Below, one piece after another: positions 9,701 through 18,136 of a DNA stretch of 64,000 bases. Positions within the stretch are counted from its first letter, which is position 1, and the number at the start of each line of letters is the position of its first letter. Origin of the DNA: Candidatus Pullichristensenella stercorigallinarum (GTDB taxonomy: Bacteria > Bacillota > Clostridia > Christensenellales > Aristaeellaceae); NCBI GenBank assembly GCA_018712945.1, contig DVFZ01000122.1, positions 25,322 through 89,321 of the forward strand. The letters run 5' to 3'. The notes beneath the pieces were generated by a model. The model was not told the DNA's origin and did not search any database. It was given only the letters and a program-made list of their open reading frames with translations. The position numbers and the translations under genes were made by a program.

Positions 9701-10816
9701 CTTGTCAAACGGCCAGCGCGGCAGCTTGACCACCACGTAGTCCACCGCCGGCTCGAAGCAGGCGCAGGTCTTGCCGGTGACGTCGTTTTTGATTTCGTCC
9801 AGCGTATAGCCCAGGGCCAGCTTAGCCGCCACCTTGGCGATGGGATAGCCGGTGGCCTTGGAAGCCAGCGCTGAAGAGCGCGACACGCGGGGGTTGACCT
9901 CGATGACGGCGTATTCAAAGCTGTCCGGATTGAGGGCGAACTGGCAGTTGCAGCCGCCCACCACGCCCAGCTCGGTGATGATGTTCAAAGCCGCTGTGCG
10001 CAGCATCTGGTATTCGCGGTTGGCCAGCGTCAGCGCCGGGGCGACGACGATGGAATCGCCGGTATGCACGCCCACGGGGTCGAAGTTTTCCATGGAGCAC
10101 ACGGCGATGACGTTGCCGGCGCGGTCGCGCATGACCTCAAACTCGATTTCCTTCCAGCCGTAGATGTACTTTTCAATCAGCGCCTGATGGATGGGGCTGG
10201 CCTCCAGGCCGCCCGCGGCCACGGCGGCAAGCTCCTCGGGGTTGTTGGCCACGCCGCCGCCCGCGCCGCCCAGTGTGAACGCGGGCCGCACAATCACCGG
10301 ATAGCCGATTCTTTCGGCGATGGCAAGCGCCTGCAAAACCTCCGTGGCCGTGGCCGAGGGGATCAGCGGCTGGCCGATCTTTTCCATGGCCTCTTTGAAA
10401 AGCTCGCGGTCCTCGGCGCGGTCGATGGCCTCCACCGGGGTGCCCAGCAGCTTTACGCCCATGCGGTCGAGGAAGCCCTCGTGGTAGAGCTGGGAGGAGA
10501 TGGTCAGCCCCGTCTGCCCGCCGAAACCGGCCAGCAGCCCGTCCGGGCGCTCCTTTTCGATGATGCGGCGGATGGTCTCGGCGGTCAATGGCTCCAGATA
10601 AACCTCGTCCGCGGCAAAGGAGGTATCGCCGTCCGCGGCGGGACGGTCGGTCATGATGGTGGCCGGGTTGGAGTTGACCAGCACCACTTCCAGCCCCGCC
10701 TGCTTGAGCACGCGGCAGGCCTGCGTGCCCGCGTAGTCAAATTCCGCCGCCTGGCCGATGACGATGGGGCCGGAGCCAATCAGCATCACTTTTTTGATTC
10801 CCTCAAGCATCGGCAT
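6797..10816 (-). CDS. carB: Carbamoyl-phosphate synthase large subunit fused to a C-terminal diaminopimelate-epimerase-like domain
   Basis: Single 1339-aa ORF: two ATP-grasp halves ([45 protein letters not shown]), MGS-like domain, then [15 protein letters not shown]...[12 protein letters not shown]...ERVNAGFA...[23 protein letters not shown] typical of DapF. Confidence 0.95.
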   Translation of the reverse strand: [1339 protein letters not shown]

Positions 10817-11870
10817 AGGCGTTTCCTCCCATCATGGCAATAAAGCGGTCGAACAGGCCCTCGGTGTCCTGCGGGCCGGCGCAGGCCTCGGGGTGGAACT
10901 GCACGGAAAAGGCGTTCAGGGCCGGGTAGTCCACGCCCTCGAAGGTGCCGTCGTTGGCGTTGACAAAGCGCAAAACGCCGGGCACGCCGTCGGTTTCCAC
11001 CGCGTAGCCGTGGTTTTGCGAGGTGATGAGCGTGCGCTCGCCCAGCAGGTCGCGCACGGGCTGGTTCGCGCCCCGGTGCCCGTACTTGAGCTTGACAGTC
11101 GTCCCGCCCTGGGCAAGGGCCATGAGCTGATGGCCCAGGCAGATGCCAAACACCGGCAGCCGCCCCATGATTTCGCGGATTTGCGCGATTTCAAAGGCGT
11201 TGTCGGCGGGGTCGCCGGGGCCGTTGGAGAGCATCGCGCCGTCGTAGCCGCCCAGCAGCACCTCGCCCGCGGGCGTATCGTGGGGCAGCACGGTTACATG
11301 GCAGCCGCGTTTGTTCAGCTCGCGGACGATATTGTGCTTGGCGCCGTAGTCGATGAGCGCTACGCGGAAGCGTTCGCGCTTGCAGGACGCCTCCTCGGGG
11401 GCCTTGACGCTCGCCGCCGCCACAGCGCCGCGCACGGCGTATGCGCGCACACGAGAAAGGTCTGTTGGCACTTCATTGCAAATCAGGGCGTTGGTCACGC
11501 CCTCCTCGCGCAGGATGCGGGTGATTTCCCGCGTGTCCACGCCCATGATGCCGGGCACGCCGCGTTCCTTCAAAAACGCGTCCAGCGTGCCCTGGCAGCG
11601 GAAGTTCGAGGGAAAATCGCAGGCCTCGCGCACCACATAGCCACGCGCCAGGCATTCGCCCTCGTAGTCCTCGGGAATCATGCCGTAATTGCCAATCAGG
11701 GGGAAGGTCTGCAAGATGATTTGCCCGGCATAGCTGGGGTCGGTGAGGGTTTCCGGATAGCCGCACATGTTTGTAGTGAACACCAGTTCCCCGAGTCCCT
11801 CGCCCTCTGCGCCGAAGGCGAGGCCCTCGAAGACCTCGCCGGAAGCGAGCACCAGATAGCGCTTTTTCAC
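10803..11870 (-). CDS. carA: Carbamoyl-phosphate synthase small subunit
   Basis: GTG start VKKRYLVLASGEVFEGLAFG; glutamine amidotransferase motif PVFGICLGHQLMALA; 4-bp overlap with argD stop. Confidence 0.95.
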   Translation of the reverse strand: MKKRYLVLASGEVFEGLAFGAEGEGLGELVFTTNMCGYPETLTDPSYAGQIILQTFPLIGNYGMIPEDYEGECLARGYVVREACDFPSNFRCQGTLDAFLKERGVPGIMGVDTREITRILREEGVTNALICNEVPTDLSRVRAYAVRGAVAAASVKAPEEASCKRERFRVALIDYGAKHNIVRELNKRGCHVTVLPHDTPAGEVLLGGYDGAMLSNGPGDPADNAFEIAQIREIMGRLPVFGICLGHQLMALAQGGTTVKLKYGHRGANQPVRDLLGERTLITSQNHGYAVETDGVPGVLRFVNANDGTFEGVDYPALNAFSVQFHPEACAGPQDTEGLFDRFIAMMGGNAYADA

Positions 11871-13021
11871 CCCGCGATCACCTCTTTCAGGATGGCAACG
11901 GCGGCTTTCAGATCGTCCCAGCCGATGGTAAGCGGCGGCAGCAGGCGCACGCGGGTCTTGGCCGTGAGCACCAGCACGCCGCGCGTCAGGCATTCCTGGA
12001 CGATTCCGGCGGCGGGCTTTTCCGTTTCAATGCCAAGCATCAGGCCCAGGCCGGTGACGGCGCGCACGCCCTTCGCGCCGGAAAGCTCGCCGCGAATGTA
12101 TTCACCGCGCGCGCGCACGCCCGCGAGCAGTTCTTCGTCGATGCGCTCAAGGATGCTTACCGCGCCGGCGCAGGCCACGGGGTTGCCGCCGAAGGTGGAG
12201 CCGTGGTCGCCGTAGGTGAGCACGTCCTTGACCGATTCGGCAAACAGCGTCGCGCCGATGGGCAGGCCGCCGCCCAGGCCCTTGGCCGTGGAAACCAGGT
12301 CGGGCGCGAGGCCGTAGGCCATGTAGGCGTACAATTCGCCGCAGCGGCCGTTGCCGGTCTGCACCTCGTCCACGCACAAAAGCATGCCCTTTTCGCGGCA
12401 GAGCGCCTCCACGCCGCGCAGGAAAGCGCCGTCCAGGGGTTGCACGCCGCCCTCGCCCTGCACAATTTCCAGCATCACGGCGCAGGCGCCGTTCTCCGCC
12501 GCCAGGGCGCGCACGCTTTCCAAGTCGTTGGGCTGGGCATAGGCAAAGCCGGCCGGGAAGGGGCCGAAATGCTGGTGGAACACGTCCTGGCCGGTGGCGG
12601 CGAGTGTAGCGATGGTGCGGCCATGGAAGCTGTCTTTGAGGGTGATGATCGCCCTGCGGCCGGTCTTTTCGCCATACTTGCGCGCCGCCTTGATCATGCA
12701 CTCGTTGGCCTCCGCGCCGGAGTTGGAGAAGAACACCTTCTGCATTCCCGTGCGCTGGCAGAGCATTTCCGCCAGGCGCGCGCAGGGTTCGGCGTAGTAG
12801 AGGTTGCAGGTGTGGGGCAGGGCGTGAATCTGCTTTGTGACCGCCTCAGCCCAGGCGGGGTCGGAAACGCCGAAGATGTTCACGGCGATGCCGCTGCCCA
12901 GGTCGATGTATTCCTTGCCCTCTTCATCCCACAGATGCGCGCCCTCGCCATGGGTAAAAGTGACGGGATAGCGCTTGTAGGTATTGGCGACATAGGTTTC
13001 ACAGGCTTTCCGGATATCCAT
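11867..13021 (-). CDS. argD: Acetylornithine aminotransferase
   Basis: Class III aminotransferase motifs ([44 protein letters not shown]-type); start [19 protein letters not shown]. Confidence 0.94.
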   Translation of the reverse strand: [384 protein letters not shown]

Positions 13022-13026
13022 ATTCT

Positions 13027-13878
13027 TCACTCCTCGAACATCGTTCCCAGGCCCTCGTCGGTCAGAAGCTCGATCAGCACCGCGTGAGGCACGCGGCCGT
13101 CGATGATAAATACTTTTTTCACCCCGCGGCGGATGGCCTCGGTGCAGCACTGCGCCTTGGGGATCATGCCCCCGGCGATCACGCCGGTTTCAATCAGACG
13201 GGGCACATCGCTCAAATTGATGTGGCGGATGAGCGTGGCGGGGTCCTCGCGGTCGCGCAGGATGCCGGGCACGTCGGTCATGGTCACCAGCGAGGAGGCG
13301 CCCAGTTCCCCGGCGATGCGGGCGGAGGCGGTATCGGCGTTGATGTTGTAGGTATTGCCCTCCAGATCGCAGCCCACGGTGGACACCACGGGGATGTAGC
13401 CCTTTTCCAGCACATCCAGGATGGGGCGCACGTCCACCTTGACGATTTCGCCCACATAGCCCAGCTCCGCGCGCAGGGGGCGGGCCTGAATCATGCCGCC
13501 GTCCATGCCGCACAGGCCCACGGCGCGCCCGCCGATGGATTGCAGTAAGTTGACCAGACCCTTGTTGATCTTGCCGGATAGCACCATCTGCACGATGTCG
13601 GCGGTTTCGCGGTCGGTGACGCGCAATCCGCCCACAAAGCGCGATTCCTTGCCCACGCGGCCGAGCATTTCCGTAATTTCCGGCCCGCCGCCGTGCAAAA
13701 GCACCACCTTGACGCCCACCAGCGACAAAAGCACGATATCGCGCATCACCGCGTGTTTGAGTTCTTCATTGACCATGGCGTTGCCGCCGTATTTGATGAC
13801 GACGATCTGCCCGTTATACTGCTGGATATAGGGAAGCGCCTGCACGAGGATCTCGGCGCGCTGCGCGTTATTGGTCAT
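13027..13878 (-). CDS. argB: Acetylglutamate kinase
   Basis: VVIKYGGNAMVNEELKHAVMRDIVLLSLVGVKVVLLHGGGPEI; operon context. Confidence 0.95.
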   Translation of the reverse strand: MTNNAQRAEILVQALPYIQQYNGQIVVIKYGGNAMVNEELKHAVMRDIVLLSLVGVKVVLLHGGGPEITEMLGRVGKESRFVGGLRVTDRETADIVQMVLSGKINKGLVNLLQSIGGRAVGLCGMDGGMIQARPLRAELGYVGEIVKVDVRPILDVLEKGYIPVVSTVGCDLEGNTYNINADTASARIAGELGASSLVTMTDVPGILRDREDPATLIRHINLSDVPRLIETGVIAGGMIPKAQCCTEAIRRGVKKVFIIDGRVPHAVLIELLTDEGLGTMFEE

Positions 13879-13910
13879 GGGTTGCCTCCTTGCATAAATA
13901 TACGCATCCG

Positions 13911-15125
13911 TCAGGTGCGGTAATCGCCGTTGATCTTCACATAGTCGTAGGTCAGATCGCAGCCCCAGGCCACGGACGAATATTCGCCACTGTTCAGGTT
14001 CACTTCGATGACCACTTCCTCCTCCAAAAGCACCTTCTTGGCCTTTTCTTCGGAAAAGGGTATGCCTGCGCCGTTTTTGCAGACCTCCACGCGCCCGGCG
14101 GCGGAGAAGAAGGAAACGTCCACTTTATGCACATCCACATCCACTCCGGCATAGCCGATGGCGCACAATACGCGCCCCCAGTTGGCGTCGGAGCCGAACA
14201 TGGCCGCCTTGACCAGCGAAGAACAAATGACCGATTTGGAAACCACGTCGGCAATTTCCTGCGTCCTTGCGCCGGTGAGCGCGCATTCCACCAGCTTGGT
14301 CGCGCCTTCGCCGTCGCGGGCGATCATGCGGCACAGGGCGGTGGTGACGGCGTTCAGCGCCGCGCAGAAGGCGTCGTAGTCCGCGCCTTCGCCGGTGATT
14401 TCGGCGTTCCCGGCCATACCGTTGGCCAGCACGCAGCACATGTCGTTGGTGGAAGTGTCGCCGTCCACGCTGATGCGGTTGAAGCTCTTTTTTACGTCCG
14501 CCGACAGCGCCTTTTGCAGCATGGCCGGGGAAATGGCCGCGTCGCTGGTCACAAACACCAGCATGGTGGCCATGTTGGGGTGGATCATGCCCGAGCCCTT
14601 GGCGATGCCGCCCAGGCGCGCGGCCTTGCCGCCCACGGCAAACTCCACGGCCACGGATTTGATGCGCGTGTCGGTGGTGAGGATGGCCTCGGCGGCGGGA
14701 AGATCATCCCCGCTCAGGCCATGCACCAGCGGCTGCATGCCCCCGGCGATGGGGGCGATGTCCAGCGGCTGGCCGATGACGCCCGTGGAGGCCACGACCA
14801 CGTCCGTGGCGGGCACGCCGGCGTGCTTTTCCACCAGCGCGCACATATCGCGGGCGATCTCCACGCCGTTTGCGTTGCAGGTGTTGGCGTTGCCGCTGTT
14901 GCAGATGATGGCGGAGGCATAGCCGTCGGCCAGGTTTTCCTTTGTCACCAGCAGCGGCGCGCCCTTGACCAGGTTTTGCGTATACACCGCCGCCGCCGAG
15001 GCGCGCTTTTCGGAAACGATCAGGGCCAGGTCGCGCTTTTCGCGGTTTTTGCGGATGCCACAGTGGATGCCCGAGGCCGTGAAGCCCTGCGCGGCGCAAA
15101 CGCCGCCTTCGATCAATTTCATCAT
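13911..15125 (-). CDS. argJ: Bifunctional glutamate N-acetyltransferase/ornithine acetyltransferase
   Basis: GVCAAQGFTASGIHCGIRK N-terminus; KGSGMIHPNMATML self-cleavage motif; operon context. Confidence 0.95.
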   Translation of the reverse strand: MMKLIEGGVCAAQGFTASGIHCGIRKNREKRDLALIVSEKRASAAAVYTQNLVKGAPLLVTKENLADGYASAIICNSGNANTCNANGVEIARDMCALVEKHAGVPATDVVVASTGVIGQPLDIAPIAGGMQPLVHGLSGDDLPAAEAILTTDTRIKSVAVEFAVGGKAARLGGIAKGSGMIHPNMATMLVFVTSDAAISPAMLQKALSADVKKSFNRISVDGDTSTNDMCCVLANGMAGNAEITGEGADYDAFCAALNAVTTALCRMIARDGEGATKLVECALTGARTQEIADVVSKSVICSSLVKAAMFGSDANWGRVLCAIGYAGVDVDVHKVDVSFFSAAGRVEVCKNGAGIPFSEEKAKKVLLEEEVVIEVNLNSGEYSSVAWGCDLTYDYVKINGDYRT

Positions 15126-15167
15126 TTTTATACCTCCTCCGAACCTTCCGCGCGCATGCCGCCGTTT

Positions 15168-16094
15168 CTATAACTCCAGCCCCGCGGCCAGATCCGCGCC
15201 CATTTTCATGTTCAAAAGTTGCACCGCCGCGCCGGACGCGCCTTTGCCGAGGTTGTCGTAAACGGCCAGCAGGGTGAAGCGCTCCCCGTTGCCCTCGCAG
15301 GCGACGATCATGCTGTCCTTGCCCGAGAGCAGCCCCGCCGAGGCAAAGCCGCCTTCGGAAATGGTTTCCCGAAAGGAAACCACCGGGCCGGTGTAGAGCG
15401 ATTTGTATACGGCGCGCACATCTTTCATGCCTGCGCCCTTTGCAAGCTGCGCGCGGTGCAAAGGCACGCTGACCAGCATGCCGCTGTAAAAATTGCCCAC
15501 CACCGGCAGAAACACCGGCGGCTGCGTAAGGCCCGCTATTTTCGTCATTTCCGGCAGATGTTTGTGCGCCTGCGCCAAGCCATAGGGCCGGGGCGGATCG
15601 TAGATCGCGCCCTTTTCGGCGTAATCGGCGATCATCTTCTTGCCGCCGCCGGAATAGCCGGTCAGCGACGTGCAGGAAAGCGGCGTTTCCGGGGAAAGCA
15701 GCCCCGCCGCCACCAGCGGCGCGACCAGGGCGATAAAGCCGCTGGCATGGCAGCCGGGCACGGCTACGCGCTTTGAGGATAAGACCGCCGCGCAAGCCGC
15801 CGCGCCCAGCTCCGGCAGGCCATAGGCCCAACCCGGCGCGGTGCGGTGGGCGGTGGAGGCGTCCAACACGATGGTATCCGGGTTTTCCACCATGGAAACG
15901 GCTTCGCGCGCCGCCGCGTCCGGCAGGCACAAAATGGCCGCGTTGCAGGCGTTGAGCGCCCATTTGCGCGCCGCCGCGTCCTTGCGCTTTTCTTCGGGCA
16001 ATACGATCAGCTCCACATCCTCCCGCGCCGACAGCCGTTCGGAAATGCGCAGCCCCGTGGTGCCTTCGCGCCCATCAATAAATACCTTAAACAA
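15168..16094 (-). CDS. argC: N-acetyl-gamma-glutamyl-phosphate reductase (short/type 2)
   Basis: FKVFIDGREGTTGLRISERL, VLDASTAHRTAPGWAYGLPEL, VPGCHASGFIALVAPLV; TTG start after GGGGG RBS. Confidence 0.92.
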   Translation of the reverse strand: MFKVFIDGREGTTGLRISERLSAREDVELIVLPEEKRKDAAARKWALNACNAAILCLPDAAAREAVSMVENPDTIVLDASTAHRTAPGWAYGLPELGAAACAAVLSSKRVAVPGCHASGFIALVAPLVAAGLLSPETPLSCTSLTGYSGGGKKMIADYAEKGAIYDPPRPYGLAQAHKHLPEMTKIAGLTQPPVFLPVVGNFYSGMLVSVPLHRAQLAKGAGMKDVRAVYKSLYTGPVVSFRETISEGGFASAGLLSGKDSMIVACEGNGERFTLLAVYDNLGKGASGAAVQLLNMKMGADLAAGLEL

Positions 16095-16121
16095 AGCAAT
16101 TCCCCCGCATAATTTCATACC

Positions 16122-16159
16122 GATATGAATAATTATAAGCAAACTCGTCTAAAAGTCAA
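16122..16159 (-). promoter_or_regulatory. argC promoter with candidate ArgR/AhrC (ARG) box overlapping the -10
   Basis: Minus strand TTGACT-16-TATAAT (16159..16132); -10 embedded in TTATAATTATTCATA resembling the ARG-box consensus. Confidence 0.5.
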
Positions 16160-16432
16160 CCGCGAGCGAAAAAATATACAAAAAATTCGCATATTAATGA
16201 TGCGTCAAAGGGCGGACGCTCCCTGCATCGCGCGTGGGCAAAGCCGGAACCGTTTTTCCACCGGAACAGAGGCGGAATGCGCACGGAGCGCATTGTTGGT
16301 TCCCCCTAGGGCCAACGCCTCTTCTGCCAAATCCGCCGGCCATTGCGAACGGTGGCAGCCACACAAAACCCTTTGCCATTGCCGGCACACCCGTGGTATA
16401 ATATCCTCAAACCCCGGATTGGAGGGCTGGCC

Positions 16433-16978
16433 ATGCCGGACTTTCACCGCGCTGACCCGCGTTTTTCCCTGTGTGGGCTGAACTGCGGGCTGTGCCTGAT
16501 GTATGTGGGCGGGCATTGCCCCGGCTGCGGCGGCGGCAACCGTGCCTGTGCGCTCGCCCGTTGCGCCCAGGCCCACGGCGCTGTGGAATACTGCTTCCTC
16601 TGCCATGAATATCCCTGCAAGCTCTACGAAGGCCGGGGCGAATGGGATACGGTATCCTTCATCACTTCCCAGCGCCGCGATCTGGATCTGGCGCGCGCCC
16701 GGGAAATGGGCGCGGCGGCTTACCTCGGCGAGCTGGGGGAAAAGATGGATATCTTTCAATACCTGCTGCATACATGCAACGACGGGCGGCGCAAGAGCCT
16801 GTTTGCGCTGGCGGCAAACCTTCTGCCGCTGGAGGATTTGCGCCGCGTTCGAAGCGATCTTACCGCGCTGGACGCGCCCCTTTCCCTACGCGCCCGCGAA
16901 GCGGCGCGCCTGTTGGACGAGGCGGCGCGGGCGCGGGGGATCGCGCTCAGGCTGCGCAAAAAACCGCCGCGGCGCTGA
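16433..16978 (+). CDS. DUF3795-type Cys-rich protein
   Basis: FSLCGLNCGLCLMYVGGHCPGCGGGN...CALARCAQ...CFLCHEYPC; GGAGG before ATG. Confidence 0.75.
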   Translation: MPDFHRADPRFSLCGLNCGLCLMYVGGHCPGCGGGNRACALARCAQAHGAVEYCFLCHEYPCKLYEGRGEWDTVSFITSQRRDLDLARAREMGAAAYLGELGEKMDIFQYLLHTCNDGRRKSLFALAANLLPLEDLRRVRSDLTALDAPLSLRAREAARLLDEAARARGIALRLRKKPPRR

Positions 16979-17080
16979 GCAAACAATGCGCGGCAGGGCG
17001 GCGCTTTGACGCATCCAGACAGCTGGAAAACGCCCGCTATGCGGCGCGGCCGCAATGACATGACGATGGAGGAAACCATT

Positions 17081-17614
17081 ATGATCCGCAAGGCAACCAG
17101 GCGGGACATTCCCGCCATCACCCGCATTTATGAGCGCATACACGCCCGCGAGGAGGCCGGTTTGGGCACGACCGGTTGGAAACGCGGCGTTTATCCCACC
17201 GAGGAAACGGCGCGCCGGGCGCTGGCGGTGGACGAGCTGTTTGTAGACGAACGCGAGGGGGCGGTTGTGGCCGCGGCCCGCATCAACCGCGTGCAGGAGC
17301 CGGAATACGCGCTGTGCCACTGGCAATACGCTGCCCCGGAAGACAAGGTCATGGTGCTGCACACGCTGACGGTCGATCCCGAGGCAGCCGGGCAGGGCGT
17401 GGGCAGCGGCTTTGTGGCCTTTTATGAGCAATATGCCCGGGAAAACGGCTGCAGCTGCCTGCGCATGGACACCAACCAGATCAACGCCCCGGCCCGCGCC
17501 CTTTACAAGCGCCTGGGCTACCGCGAAGCGGGCATCGTGCCCTGCGATTTCAATGGCCTGGGAATTTTGCAGCTGGTGTGCCTGGAAAAGCGCCTGGGCG
17601 AAGCCGAAGGCTGA
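17081..17614 (+). CDS. GNAT family N-acetyltransferase
   Basis: MIRKATRRDIPAITRIYERIH; VMVLHTLTVDPEAAGQGVGSGFVAFYEQYARENG. Confidence 0.85.
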   Translation: MIRKATRRDIPAITRIYERIHAREEAGLGTTGWKRGVYPTEETARRALAVDELFVDEREGAVVAAARINRVQEPEYALCHWQYAAPEDKVMVLHTLTVDPEAAGQGVGSGFVAFYEQYARENGCSCLRMDTNQINAPARALYKRLGYREAGIVPCDFNGLGILQLVCLEKRLGEAEG

Positions 17615-17693
17615 ACCGCCGCGCTCGGCATATGCCCGGTAGGGTTACGCGCCGCGCGCAATGGTATTCCCACCCGCCGGTTTTGCGGTATAC

Positions 17694-17724
17694 AAAAACC
17701 CGCCCTGGAATCAGAGCGGGTTTC
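17694..17724. terminator. Bidirectional Rho-independent terminator
   Basis: AAACCCGC-loop-GCGGGTTT flanked by A and T tracts between convergent genes. Confidence 0.7.
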
Positions 17725-17739
17725 ATTTGTCTCTGCGCG

Positions 17740-18009
17740 TTATTCAGCGGCAGTGGTATCGTCGGCCGCGGGCTCGGCATCGGTCTCAGCCGCGGGCTCT
17801 TCGGTGGCCTCGGCAGCGGGCTCCTCAGTAGCCTCGGCAGCGGGCTCCTCGGTAGCCTCGGCAGCAGGCTCCTCGGTGGCCTCAACCGGCGCCTCGGTAG
17901 CAGCCTCGGTGGGCGCTTCAGTAGCGGTGGTTTCGCCGCCATTGGAGCAGCCGGCCAACGACAGCGTCAGCGCGCACAGGATCATCGCAAAAACAAGAAT
18001 CTTTTTCAT
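17740..18009 (-). CDS. Small lipoprotein with TEEPAAEA tandem repeat
   Basis: Signal peptide with lipobox LSLAGC then low-complexity TEEPAAEA repeats encoded by a 24-bp unit. Confidence 0.65.
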   Translation of the reverse strand: MKKILVFAMILCALTLSLAGCSNGGETTATEAPTEAATEAPVEATEEPAAEATEEPAAEATEEPAAEATEEPAAETDAEPAADDTTAAE

Positions 18010-18136
18010 GGTTATCCCTCCATATGTCCTTTCATATTCTTTTATGGACGTAGACTAGTATATCCCCAAGGATTGTCTTTTATGACATAAAACTGTGAAA
18101 AAAACGTAAATAATAGCAATGAGAGCGAAATATAAC

